Of a DNA stretch of 25,648 bases, positions 1-7,012 are shown piece by piece; the stretch's first letter is position 1, and each line of letters opens with the position of its first letter. The notes under the pieces are model-generated. The model worked only from the letters and a program-made list of their open reading frames with translations. It ran no database searches and had not been told where the DNA came from. The DNA is taken from contig UQMW01000034.1 in the NCBI GenBank assembly GCA_900542275.1, forward strand, positions 1 to 25,648, read 5' to 3'. The translations under genes were made by a program, and so were the position numbers. Origin of the DNA: an uncultured Collinsella sp. (GTDB lineage: Bacteria > Actinomycetota > Coriobacteriia > Coriobacteriales > Coriobacteriaceae).

Positions 1-73
1 GTTGAAAGGCAGATTGCCGCTCTGGCGGGCTTGTAGCGTCGGCCCGTTCCGCCGTTCGGTAGAACGGCGGAAC
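1..73. repeat. 3'-end module copy 1 (cut by window edge): half palindrome plus GGTA hairpin
   Basis: Positions 1-33 match the right half of the palindrome at 8250-8349 almost base for base (TGAAAGGCAGAT, then GCCGCTCTGGCGGG). A perfect 12-bp hairpin with a GGTA tetraloop follows at 46-73 (arms 46-57 and 62-73). It lies six bases past the stop of the GntR1 gene on the minus strand. The left half of the palindrome would lie outside the window. No T-tract follows the hairpin on the minus strand, so it is not a textbook intrinsic terminator, although it sits where one would. Confidence 0.7.
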
Positions 74-78
74 CAACC

Positions 79-798
79 CTACATCACCATGACGTAGCGG
101 CTGCCCACGTAGTACTGCTTACCCATCAGGACCGGCTCACCGTTGGGGCCGATAAAGCCGGCGCGCAGGTTGAGCAGCGGGTCGTGCGGGGCAATGCCCA
201 GCTCGGCGGCCTGTTCGGCGTTGGCGCGAACGGCCTCGACCGTGCGGTAGCCAACCGAGACAATCGGCGTTCCGCTAACACGCTCGACCTCGGCAAAAAT
301 CGACTTGTCCTCAAGATCGGCCGTCAACAGCTCACGGTAGGCGTCAAACGGCACAAAGATGTTCTCCTCAAAGATGGGCTCGCCGTCGGCAGTACGCACG
401 CGCTTGATATGCAGCAGCAGCGCATCCTTCTGCAGACCAAAGAATTCCATCTCGTTTTGGCGCGCCGGCACAATCTGGCGATCGATCACATGCGCGCCCG
501 CCTTCATGCCGTTATCGGCGCAAAGCTCGGTGAACGTCTGCAGCGTCGAGGCGTGGAACTGGCGGTTGATGTGCGGCGTGGAGACAAAGGTGCCGCGGCC
601 CTGCTGCTTAACCAGATAGCCGTCGGAACACAGTTCCTCGACGGCGCGGCGCACCGTAATGCGGCTCACCTCGTACTGTTCGGCAAGCTCAAGTTCGGAC
701 GGAATACGCTCCTTGGGTGCATAAACACCTTTCTCGATCGCATCCTTGATTTCGTCGTAAATCTGCTGGTAAAGCGGTGCATTTTTGGGTGCGGGCAT
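79..798 (-). CDS. GntR-family transcriptional regulator, HutC/UTRA type (GntR1)
   Basis: A 239-residue protein, the usual length for HutC-subfamily GntR repressors. Residues ~8-75 form the winged helix-turn-helix (LYQQIYDEIKDAI, then PSELELAEQYEVSRITVRRA, then a wing with QQGRGTFVS). Residues ~95-235 are a UTRA ligand-binding domain, which in this family usually binds a phosphorylated sugar or amine. It is the last gene of the sugar-amine locus, downstream of yitT. Its own promoter region carries the ACGT-N5-ACGT site (836-848) also found before the PTS and EamA genes, so it is the best candidate for the regulator of that set, with autoregulation. That link is inferred. The ATG start has only a weak ribosome-binding site (AAGAGTGA). 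Confidence 0.9.
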   Translation of the reverse strand: MPAPKNAPLYQQIYDEIKDAIEKGVYAPKERIPSELELAEQYEVSRITVRRAVEELCSDGYLVKQQGRGTFVSTPHINRQFHASTLQTFTELCADNGMKAGAHVIDRQIVPARQNEMEFFGLQKDALLLHIKRVRTADGEPIFEENIFVPFDAYRELLTADLEDKSIFAEVERVSGTPIVSVGYRTVEAVRANAEQAAELGIAPHDPLLNLRAGFIGPNGEPVLMGKQYYVGSRYVMVM

Positions 799-835
799 AT
801 CTGATCACTCTTATCAAAATAGCGAAATAACTAAT

Positions 836-848
836 ACGTATATAACGT
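836..848. promoter_or_regulatory. Candidate operator ACGT-N5-ACGT, site 1 (GntR1 promoter)
   Basis: The plus strand reads ACGTATATAACGT, 38 bases upstream of the GntR1 start codon. The same ACGT-(five, mostly A/T)-ACGT layout occurs at 6862-6874 and, with one changed base, at 8135-8147. A near-palindrome of this kind at a promoter suits a dimeric HutC-type GntR repressor. Function is inferred from position and recurrence only. Confidence 0.5.
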
Positions 849-902
849 CTTTTTATATGTTACCTCACTTTGATAAAACGATACACCGCATACAGCAAAT
901 CC

Positions 903-1910
903 TTACTTGCCGTCGTCCTGCTGCAAGCTTTCCTGATCGTGCAGACGGGCCTGCCTGCTCGCCATGCGCGCGGGCTTGTCGGGATCGGGTACGGCCGTGG
1001 GCATGGGCTCGTCGACATGACCGCCCCACCAGCCGCCCACAAAGTTGAGCGTGTGGAACACATTGATCACGGCACCGGGATCAATGTCGCACACCAGCTT
1101 GATAATGTCCTGGCTCTCGTAGGTCGAGACAACGGCGTGCAGCAGGTACATTTTCTCGCGGCTATATCCGCCGATGACCTCGGCGCAGCTAATACCATGC
1201 TGAAAATGGTCAACATAGGCGGTCATGACCTCGTCTGCCTTGCGCGTCGTGATCTGCAGCGTCACGCGATCGTAGCGACGATAGAAGCTGTCGATGGTCT
1301 TGGTCGAAATAAACTGGAACACGATGGAGTACGCTGCGTTGTCCCAGCCAAACATAAAACCAAAAATCGCCAGGATAAAGCAGTTGAAACCAAAGATAAC
1401 GCCCCAGATGGTCTTGCCCGTGTGGTTGGAGACCCACAGCGCGATAAAGTCGGTACCGCCGGTGGATGCGCCGGACTTAAGCGCAATGGCAGCGCCCAGG
1501 CCCGAGACCACGCCGCCAAAAATGATGAGCATGATCTTGTCGCCCAAAAACGGTGCGAAGTGAAAGATGTTGAGGAACAGCGACGAGAGCGCAACCTGCA
1601 TCATCGAGAAGATGACGAAGCGCTTGCTAATGCCGCTCCAGCATAGGAGCGCCACGGGGATGTTGAGCACGAGCATGCCGAGCGAGATGTCGATATGAAC
1701 GCCGCCAAGCGAGGTAACGCGATCGAGTAGGACCGCGACGCCGGTGAGGCCGCTCGGAAGCAGGTCGGCGGGCTGAATGAACGCCTGGATCAGGAATGTC
1801 TGGAGAACGGCGGAAATTGTGACCGCCACGGCGGTGATGGCGCGGCGGACGATGGTGAGGCGGCCGAGCACGAGCACGCGGTCCGTGAGCTGGTCGATGG
1901 CGTTCGCCAC
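903..1910 (-). CDS. YitT family membrane protein (DUF161 plus DUF2179)
   Basis: A 335-residue protein. Residues ~20-190 hold about five to six hydrophobic segments of the YitT membrane domain, including the glycine-rich stretch ALKSGASTGGTDFIAL typical of the family. Residues ~205-295 match the soluble DUF2179 domain (RVTLQITTRKADEV, then SREKMYLLHAVVSTYE). A basic and acidic tail of about 40 residues follows. The biochemical role of the family is not established. The start is GTG at 1908-1910, preceded by GGGAG five bases upstream; the nearby ATG is out of frame. It lies 104 bases upstream of GntR1 and on the same strand, but nothing ties it functionally to sugar-amine use. Confidence 0.88.
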   Translation of the reverse strand: MANAIDQLTDRVLVLGRLTIVRRAITAVAVTISAVLQTFLIQAFIQPADLLPSGLTGVAVLLDRVTSLGGVHIDISLGMLVLNIPVALLCWSGISKRFVIFSMMQVALSSLFLNIFHFAPFLGDKIMLIIFGGVVSGLGAAIALKSGASTGGTDFIALWVSNHTGKTIWGVIFGFNCFILAIFGFMFGWDNAAYSIVFQFISTKTIDSFYRRYDRVTLQITTRKADEVMTAYVDHFQHGISCAEVIGGYSREKMYLLHAVVSTYESQDIIKLVCDIDPGAVINVFHTLNFVGGWWGGHVDEPMPTAVPDPDKPARMASRQARLHDQESLQQDDGK

Positions 1911-2047
1911 ATAGGCTCCCTTCGAAAGCAGATGTAATTGTGGGGCATGCCGGCGATTGTAGCATGGAGCGACAGAGGGCGCTTCAATTCACCCTCTCTC
2001 GACAACCAAAACGGGACCAGCAACTCCTACGACCAAAGGGCAAAAAT

Positions 2048-2171
2048 CTAAGTGAGTAGACTTTTTGCGATCTGCCGAGCACACCCAAAAATAGCCACCT
2101 CTGCGACCTGCGGTTTTGCTAAGGCAGATACGCTTTGTGCTCGGCCTGCGCCAAAAAGTCTACTCACTTAG
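2048..2171. repeat. Nested 124-bp palindromic element
   Basis: A perfect 20-bp inverted repeat (2048-2067 with 2152-2171; CTAAGTGAGTAGACTTTTTG) encloses a second perfect 10-bp inverted repeat (GCCGAGCACA 2074-2083 with 2136-2145). The two pairs are concentric, so the whole element can fold as one long arm with an internal loop and a terminal region of about 52 bases. No open reading frame lies inside. It could be a MITE-like element or a structured RNA; the sequence alone does not decide. Confidence 0.75.
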
Positions 2172-2219
2172 TCTGAGTCGAAGCCAAACGGACCAAATCG
2201 AAACCAAATCGAGCCAGTC

Positions 2220-2257
2220 CACCGCAAAAAACGTTTGAACCCGTGCTTTTTGCGGTG
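2220..2257 (-). terminator. Possible terminator of the HAD phosphatase gene
   Basis: An 11-bp perfect stem (2220-2230 with 2247-2257, CACCGCAAAAA paired with TTTTTGCGGTG) and 16-base loop starts eight bases past the HAD stop codon. The T residues lie within the stem rather than after it, so termination strength is doubtful. Confidence 0.4.
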
Positions 2258-2265
2258 AATCAACG

Positions 2266-2895
2266 CTACAGAGCGGCCAAAATGTCGGTCAGATTGTCGA
2301 TAACGGCATCGGCTCGCGATTGATCCAGGTTGACGCCCTTGTGCGGACGCAGCGCCAGGACACGGGCGCCGGAACGCTTGCCGGCCTCGATACCCAAAGG
2401 CGAGTCCTCGATAACCAGGCACTCGGCAGGCTCCACCCCCAGTGCCTCCATGGCGCGCAGGTAGATCTCGGGGTCGGGCTTAAACGCGCTGCACTCGTGG
2501 CCGCTGATGGTGTAGTCCAGCACGTCGGCGATGCCGGCAATCTCCACCAGCTCGTCGATCAACTCGCGATAGGACGAGCTTGCGATGGCGCACTTCACGC
2601 CGCGCTCGTGCAGCTCACGCATCACCGGCTCCGTCTGCTCGTTGAGCAGCTCGGCATACGGAACGGGGTGGACCGGGCTGTAGACCTGCTTGTACTCCAC
2701 GCGCAGCTGCTCACGCAGCTCGATATCGTCGGGCACCAGCGCCTTCCAAATGGCGGGCTCGTTAGACCCCGAAAGATCGGGGATCTCGTCAAAGTGGAAC
2801 CCCTTCTCCTCCATAAACGCCACGCGACGACGGTTGTAGAACCACTCGGTATCGACCAGCACGCCATCCATATCAAACAGCACTGCCTTGATCAT
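2266..2895 (-). CDS. HAD-superfamily phosphatase, beta-phosphoglucomutase-like
   Basis: A 209-residue cytoplasmic hydrolase of HAD subfamily I with an alpha-helical cap. Motif I is DMDGVLVDTE at residues 8-17, with the nucleophile Asp at 8 and the acid/base Asp at 10; motif II is ASSSYRE; the motif III Lys is in KPDPEIYL; motif IV is EDSPLGIEAG. Family members dephosphorylate or isomerise small sugar phosphates, but the substrate cannot be read from sequence. The ATG at 2893-2895 is chosen because GGAGG lies eight bases upstream; the ATG two codons earlier abuts the Shine-Dalgarno and longer extensions lack HAD homology. A terminator (2996-3021) separates it from the upstream deglycase, so it may have its own promoter, although its position suggests sugar-phosphate clean-up for the same pathway. 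Confidence 0.88.
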   Translation of the reverse strand: MIKAVLFDMDGVLVDTEWFYNRRRVAFMEEKGFHFDEIPDLSGSNEPAIWKALVPDDIELREQLRVEYKQVYSPVHPVPYAELLNEQTEPVMRELHERGVKCAIASSSYRELIDELVEIAGIADVLDYTISGHECSAFKPDPEIYLRAMEALGVEPAECLVIEDSPLGIEAGKRSGARVLALRPHKGVNLDQSRADAVIDNLTDILAAL

Positions 2896-2909
2896 ACGCA
2901 TCTCCTCCC

Positions 2910-2945
2910 ACCTGCCAAAAAGGGACAGGTTTATTTTGGTAGGTT
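2910..2945 (+). repeat. 36-bp palindromic repeat, copy A
   Basis: This sequence matches the reverse complement of 10308-10345 at about 30 of 36 positions, with the core AGGGACAGGTT followed by ATTTTGG unchanged. Its ends (ACCTGCC and GGTAGGT) are inverted repeats of each other. It lies just upstream of the Shine-Dalgarno of the HAD gene, so it would form part of that gene's leader or promoter. Confidence 0.65.
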
Positions 2946-2989
2946 TTACCTGGGGTTTTGCGGAGCGACAAACACGTCCTCCCCAGAGC

Positions 2990-3021
2990 AAAAAAGGGGA
3001 TGGGGCGAAAACCCCATCCCC
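2990..3021 (-). terminator. Intrinsic terminator after deglycase 1
   Basis: A perfect 10-bp G/C-rich stem (2996-3005 with 3012-3021, GGGGATGGGG) with a six-base loop is followed on the minus strand by a run of T residues (complement of the A-run at 2990-2995). It lies 35 bases past the deglycase stop codon and ends the PTS-deglycase transcript. Confidence 0.85.
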
Positions 3022-3055
3022 TCTCAATCAACCCGCAAGGTCTACTTACTTGTGA

Positions 3056-4039
3056 TTAGTAGGAAAGCTTCCACATGTAGCGACGCATGGTCAGCGGGTG
3101 CTGACGGGCCTCGGCGATCTGGTTGCCGTACTCGCGCATAACGGCGAGGTGCAGCAGCGGGTTGAAGTAGGTGACGACGCTCGCGGGCACAGCGTCAGCC
3201 AGGCCGTAGTCCTTGGAGTCGATCAGAGCGACCTTGGCGCCCATGCGCTCAAGGAAGGTGAGGGCGCGGGCGTCCATCGGACGGGTAGCGCCATCGGACA
3301 TGAAGAAGACGTAGGGCTTACCCTCGGTGGAAACCTCGAACGGGCCGTGGAAGTACTCGCCGGTGTTGTAGGCGGCGGCGTCGATCCACTGCATCTCGGT
3401 GAACAGGAAGGCTGCGTGAGAATAAGCCATCTTCTCGGAGGCACCGGAAGCCATGAAGTAGATCATCTTGTCGTCCTTGAAGTCCTCGGCGAACTTCTTG
3501 GCGAGCTTCTTGCAGTGCTGAGCGGCGTTCTCGCAGAGATCGAAGACGTTGGTGAGGCCGGTGATCATGTCCTCGTAGTGGTCATAGCCCTCGGTCTGCT
3601 GAAGGATCTCGACAGCAAGAGCGATGGCGTAGCCGGGCTTCTCGCACTTGGCAGCGTAGTTGGCGTGGAAGCCGTGAACGATGACGTGGTCGGCGTCGAC
3701 GGTCAGAGCGGAGCCAGCCTTGTTGGTGAGGGAGACGACCGGGCAGTTGTGCTTCTTGGCGGTCTTGTTGGCCTCGACGGTCTCGGGCGTGGAGCCACCC
3801 AGGGAGCAGGTGATCACGAAGGTGTGCTCGTTGACCCAGGAAGGCGTGTCGTAGTTGAACTCGTTAGCGGTGAAAATCTGAACGTTCAGCTTGTCCGTGT
3901 TGTTGGCCAGGAAGTACTTGGCGGGGTAAAGGTCGGACATGGAAGCACCGCAGCCGACGAAAGCGACGCTGTGGATCTCGTGGTTGGACAGGACGTCAGC
4001 GACGATCTGCTTAGGGAGGTTAAGGTCGATCTCGTACAT
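3056..4039 (-). CDS. SIS-domain sugar-amine-6-phosphate deglycase, FrlB/GfrE/GfrF type (deglycase 1)
   Basis: A 327-residue cytoplasmic enzyme with two SIS domains (residues ~10-150 and ~180-315), the size of FrlB/FraB/Gfr deglycases. Phosphate-binding loops are visible as VGCGASMSDLYPAKY near 28-42 and TCSLGGSTPET near 78-87. Glu215 (FTEMQW) and His231 (GEYFHGPFE) are 16 residues apart, as for the catalytic Glu/His of FraB and FrlB as I recall them. The C-terminus RRYMWKLSY is of the type seen in this family. Predicted reaction: split of a phosphorylated Amadori-type compound to glucose-6-phosphate plus an amine or amino acid. It is the last gene after PTS IID, separated by 191 bases with two hairpins. 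The ATG at 4037-4039 is chosen because AAAGGA lies nine bases upstream; the ATG at 4048 directly abuts that site. Exact substrate is unknown. Confidence 0.85.
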   Translation of the reverse strand: MYEIDLNLPKQIVADVLSNHEIHSVAFVGCGASMSDLYPAKYFLANNTDKLNVQIFTANEFNYDTPSWVNEHTFVITCSLGGSTPETVEANKTAKKHNCPVVSLTNKAGSALTVDADHVIVHGFHANYAAKCEKPGYAIALAVEILQQTEGYDHYEDMITGLTNVFDLCENAAQHCKKLAKKFAEDFKDDKMIYFMASGASEKMAYSHAAFLFTEMQWIDAAAYNTGEYFHGPFEVSTEGKPYVFFMSDGATRPMDARALTFLERMGAKVALIDSKDYGLADAVPASVVTYFNPLLHLAVMREYGNQIAEARQHPLTMRRYMWKLSY

Positions 4040-4130
4040 CTGACACATTCCTTTCGATTTGTTGCGGCGTCACATTGCCGGACGCTCGCAGGGTTACCGT
4101 AGTTAGGACCGAGTCGCCGGCCCGTTGAGG

Positions 4131-4161
4131 ATGTGACAAAGGGACTATCCCTTTGTCACAT
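4131..4161. repeat. Perfect 14-bp palindrome between PTS IID and deglycase 1
   Basis: Arms 4131-4144 and 4148-4161 (ATGTGACAAAGGGA and its complement) pair perfectly around a three-base loop. No T-tract follows on the minus strand. A decayed relative, GACAAAGGGA then GTGTCCC, is visible near 8194-8210. It may act as a processing or stability hairpin between the PTS and deglycase parts of one transcript, or be a dispersed repeat. Confidence 0.7.
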
Positions 4162-4174
4162 GTTAGGGATGGAA

Positions 4175-4205
4175 GCCTGCCTGGGGTATGGGATGCCAGG
4201 CAGGC
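4175..4205 (-). terminator. Hairpin after PTS IID, possible attenuator
   Basis: A perfect 10-bp stem (GCCTGCCTGG 4175-4184 with 4196-4205) and 11-base loop starts 26 bases past the IID stop. No T-run follows. With the palindrome at 4131-4161 it could reduce read-through into deglycase 1, or protect the upstream PTS message. This is inference. Confidence 0.4.
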
Positions 4206-4230
4206 CCCCGGGGGAAGCGCTGGGTCGCGA

Positions 4231-5064
4231 CTAGGCAAGGATGCCGGCCGCGGAGAGGGCGATGCCGCCCACGATGGCGATCACGAGAAGCCAACCGGTG
4301 TTGACGTTCTTCTTGATGAGCCAGTACATAAGGCCGGTGAGGCCAAGGGAGATCATCTGAGGCATCATGCCGTCCAGGATGTCCTGGATAACGACGGTGC
4401 CCTCAGCGAACTGCAGCGGGGTGGTGGCGCCGATCAGCGTAGCGATCATGCCGCCCACGGACATAAGACCCACGATGCCGCAGACATACATGAGCTTCTC
4501 CATGAGGTCGCCGCCCTGGAGCTTGCTCAGGTACTCGTGGCCACCCTGGTAGCCGATCTTGGCGGCGAACCAAGTGATCAGCACGGAGGGGACGATGGAG
4601 ATGAGCATGGCCAGGATCGGGCCCATGATGGAGCCCTGCTGAGCCAGCTGAACACCCAGACCAAAGGCGATAACGCGGATGGTGCCCTGGAAGAAGGAGT
4701 CACCGATGCCGGAAAGCGGACCCATGAGGGAGGTCTTGACCGCGTTGATCGAATCGGGATCGAAGTTCTCGGGATCCTTGGCGTACTCCTCCTCCATGGA
4801 GGCGGCGAGGCCCAGGACGAAAGCGCTCGTCTGCGGGGTGCAGTTGTAGAACGCCATGTGACGGTGGTAAGCCTCTTTCTTAGCAGCGAGCTGCTTGGGG
4901 TCGGACTCATCCGGATAGAGGCGATCGAGCGTGGGAACCATGCCGTAGAGGAAGCCCATGTTCATCTGACGCTCGTAGTTCCAAGAGGCCTGGATGGCCC
5001 AGGAGCGCCAGAAGAACTGGCTGACCTTCTTGTTCAGGGACACGTCCTTGGTTGCGGTTGCCAT
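4231..5064 (-). CDS. PTS system mannose-family permease component IID
   Basis: A 277-residue membrane component of a mannose-class phosphotransferase system; with IIC it forms the sugar channel. Residues ~15-130 are the conserved cytoplasmic part (RSWAIQASWNYERQMNMGF, YNCTPQTSAFVLG, MGPLSGIGDSFFQGT), and several hydrophobic segments follow (about 130-170, 195-220 and 230-277). These are standard IID marks and the length is normal. The ATG at 5062-5064 follows a strong AAGGAGG; that site overlaps the TAA stop of IIC, so the two are translationally coupled with a 13-base gap. Pairing with IIC, a IIA-IIB fusion and SIS deglycases points to uptake of an Amadori-type compound, but PTS sequence alone does not give the substrate. 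Confidence 0.93.
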   Translation of the reverse strand: MATATKDVSLNKKVSQFFWRSWAIQASWNYERQMNMGFLYGMVPTLDRLYPDESDPKQLAAKKEAYHRHMAFYNCTPQTSAFVLGLAASMEEEYAKDPENFDPDSINAVKTSLMGPLSGIGDSFFQGTIRVIAFGLGVQLAQQGSIMGPILAMLISIVPSVLITWFAAKIGYQGGHEYLSKLQGGDLMEKLMYVCGIVGLMSVGGMIATLIGATTPLQFAEGTVVIQDILDGMMPQMISLGLTGLMYWLIKKNVNTGWLLVIAIVGGIALSAAGILA

Positions 5065-5077
5065 AGTGTGTTCCTCC

Positions 5078-5872
5078 TTAGTCTTCGTCGTCTTCGAGCG
5101 GATCGTAGTCGGAATCGACACCGGCGGCTGCATGGGAACCGTTGAACTTGAAGCCCATGAAGACGATAGCCAGGCACACACCGATCAGAGCGACCGCGAT
5201 GACGGACAGGTTGAGGTAGGCGGCGAGCAGGAAGCCGATGAACAGGAACGGAGTCATACCCTTCTTGATCATCATGGTGAGCAGCAGGGCAAGACCGTAG
5301 GCGGTCATGATCTTGGTCGAGACATTCAGACCAGTGGACAGCCACTCGGGAACCATGTTGACGATGGCCTGGACCAGGTCGGTACCGACAAAGACGGCCA
5401 GGAAGATCGGCAGGAAGTACATGATGGCATACAGACCGGAGCCGGCGCAGATGTGCATACGGTAGGCGGTCTTGAACTTACCGTTATCGATCGCGTTATC
5501 GGCCACATGGGTGAGGGCGGCGATGATCGAACGGAACACGATGCCGAGGAGCTGACCCAGGACGGCGACCGGGATGGCGATCGTCATGGCGGTCTCGGCG
5601 GAAGCATCGGTCAGGCACGCAAAGGCAGCGGCCACGATGCCGCCCAGGACCATATCGGGCGGAACGGCGGCGCCGACCTGCACCAGGCCCATGGACACGA
5701 GCTCGACGGCGGCACCGACGGCAAGGCCGGTGGGCACATCGCCCAGCAGCAGACCGACGAGCGTAGCGCCAACGAGGGGCTGCTCGAAGTTAAGACGACC
5801 GAGCAGGCGGGAGTCCCACATGCAGAACACGCCGACCAGGCCGACGAGCACCGCACTGATGAACGTATTCAT
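5078..5872 (-). CDS. PTS system mannose-family permease component IIC
   Basis: A 264-residue polytopic inner-membrane protein, mostly hydrophobic with about eight membrane segments. Typical IIC stretches are VGLVGVFCMWDSRLLGR, the glycine-rich segment LVGLLLGDVPTGLAVGAAVE and the motif MGLVQVGAAVPPD. The final ~20 residues form an acidic cytoplasmic tail ending PLEDDED. Together with IID it translocates the substrate while IIB phosphorylates it. The start ATG at 5870-5872 follows AAAGGAG. It lies 36 bases downstream of IIA-IIB and its stop codon forms part of the IID ribosome-binding site, so IIAB-IIC-IID form one operon. Confidence 0.93.
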   Translation of the reverse strand: MNTFISAVLVGLVGVFCMWDSRLLGRLNFEQPLVGATLVGLLLGDVPTGLAVGAAVELVSMGLVQVGAAVPPDMVLGGIVAAAFACLTDASAETAMTIAIPVAVLGQLLGIVFRSIIAALTHVADNAIDNGKFKTAYRMHICAGSGLYAIMYFLPIFLAVFVGTDLVQAIVNMVPEWLSTGLNVSTKIMTAYGLALLLTMMIKKGMTPFLFIGFLLAAYLNLSVIAVALIGVCLAIVFMGFKFNGSHAAAGVDSDYDPLEDDED

Positions 5873-5908
5873 ACCCTTCTCCTTTCAGTCAGGCAAAAGC
5901 CTGGTTGA

Positions 5909-6832
5909 TTACAGCTTGGCGTCGATGTCGACGCTCTGATACGTAGGGGTCTGCTGGACGTAGAGCTTGATGCCCATGTCGAGCAGCTGGTTGACGTCGG
6001 CCTTCTGGGTGGCGTCGAGGAAGACGGAGCTGTCCTTGCCGCCAATCTGATCGGCACCGTCGTGGTTGGCGGTGGCGCCCAGGTTGATGGCGTCGAGCTT
6101 GTAGCCCTGGCAGAACTGCAGCATCTCGGCCGTGTTGCCAAAGACGAACATGACGCGCTCGCCGAGGGTGTTGAGCTTGTCCATCTTGGCGAGGGCACGC
6201 TCAACGGTGAAGACGTTCAGGCGCACGCCCTGGGGCTTGGCCAGCTTAAGAGCGCCCTTCTTGATGTCATCGTTGGCGGCAGCGTTGTCGACGACGATGA
6301 TGCGCTCGGCCTGAACCTTGGTGGTCCAGGTAAAGACGACCTGGCCGTGCAGCAGACGGTAGTCAAGACGTGCGAGGACGATCTTGGCGGGACCGGAGCT
6401 GTGACGGGGCGCCTTGGCCTTCTTGGTGGGGGCCGCGGCGGCCTCGACCGGTGCGTTGGGGTTGGTCAGACCGGTGCGGGCCTCGTTGATGAGGGCCGCG
6501 AGCTCGGCGCCCTTGACGGGGACGGGGCTCATAGCGAGCGTCAGTGCCAGCGGAATGTTGAAACCGCTGATCACCGTGAATGCCGTACCGTTGCGGGAAA
6601 GCTCGACCATGCTGTTGTTGACCGAGCTGCCGAGCATATCGGTCAGCACATAGACGGTGTCGTCCGCGTTGAACGTGGTGATCATGGCGTCCACCTTGTT
6701 GGTGATGGGCTCCTTGTCGTCACGAGCAAGCGACACGACGTGGACGTTCGACACGTCGCCGAGAACCATCTCGAGCGTGTCTTTGGCGCCTGCTGCCAGG
6801 CCGCCATGAGATGCGAGAATGATCTGATTCAT
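5909..6832 (-). CDS. PTS system mannose-family fused IIA-IIB component
   Basis: A 307-residue cytoplasmic phosphotransfer protein. Residues 1-~123 are the IIA domain, with phosphoryl-accepting His9 in ILASHGGLAAG. Residues ~126-149 are an Ala/Pro/Lys-rich flexible linker. Residues ~150-307 are the IIB domain, with active-site His162 in RLDYRLLHGQV. The IIA-linker-IIB order is that of E. coli ManX. Phosphate passes from HPr to His9, then His162, then the incoming sugar moiety. The start ATG at 6830-6832 has a strong AAAGGAGG. Its promoter region contains the ACGT-N5-ACGT site at 6862-6874. No LevR/ManR-type sigma-54 activator is nearby, so control by a GntR repressor is more likely. Confidence 0.94.
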   Translation of the reverse strand: MNQIILASHGGLAAGAKDTLEMVLGDVSNVHVVSLARDDKEPITNKVDAMITTFNADDTVYVLTDMLGSSVNNSMVELSRNGTAFTVISGFNIPLALTLAMSPVPVKGAELAALINEARTGLTNPNAPVEAAAAPTKKAKAPRHSSGPAKIVLARLDYRLLHGQVVFTWTTKVQAERIIVVDNAAANDDIKKGALKLAKPQGVRLNVFTVERALAKMDKLNTLGERVMFVFGNTAEMLQFCQGYKLDAINLGATANHDGADQIGGKDSSVFLDATQKADVNQLLDMGIKLYVQQTPTYQSVDIDAKL

Positions 6833-6856
6833 CTTGCCTCCTTTTCGTTATGGTCA

Positions 6857-6898
6857 TTATAACGTATTATACGTTGCGGATATTGTTAATTAGTATAA
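6857..6898 (-). promoter_or_regulatory. Promoter/operator region of the PTS operon
   Basis: On the minus strand there are two TATAAT hexamers, both touching the palindrome AACGTATTATACGTT (plus strand 6861-6875), and a TATACT about 20 bases further upstream. None has a clear -35 box at 17 bp, so the actual -10 is unsettled. The palindrome is 30 bases before the IIA-IIB start codon and would occlude the polymerase site if bound by a repressor. Its inner 13 bases (6862-6874) form the ACGT-N5-ACGT motif shared with the GntR1 and EamA promoters. Confidence 0.5.
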
Positions 6899-7012
6899 AG
6901 ACCGTTCGCGGGTGAAAATCGACCGTTGACGGGTTTAACGTACTTGAAACGTTGGGGCTGGGCAGGCCGGCACTGGCGGGATAACCCCAAGTCGGACCCT
7001 GCGCGCAATCCC

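Larger units (their letters stand above)
1911..2265. other. 355-bp intergenic region between HAD phosphatase and yitT
   Basis: No convincing gene is present. The region holds the nested palindrome at 2048-2171 and the A/T-rich hairpin at 2220-2257. On the minus strand a possible -10 box (TACAAT, about 60 bases before the yitT start) is visible, but no well-spaced -35 box accompanies it. Confidence 0.5.

Noticed and set aside
2896..3027. N-terminal extension of the HAD phosphatase (about 44 residues)
   Set aside because: The extension runs through the terminator at 2996-3021 and the 36-bp repeat and has no HAD homology; the internal ATG has a proper Shine-Dalgarno.
3098..4102. Plus-strand frame of 334 codons opposite deglycase 1, and similar ones opposite IID, IIC, IIA-IIB and deglycase 2
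   Set aside because: All mirror well-supported minus-strand genes, have no ribosome-binding site, and show low-complexity Val/Gly/Asp-rich translations.
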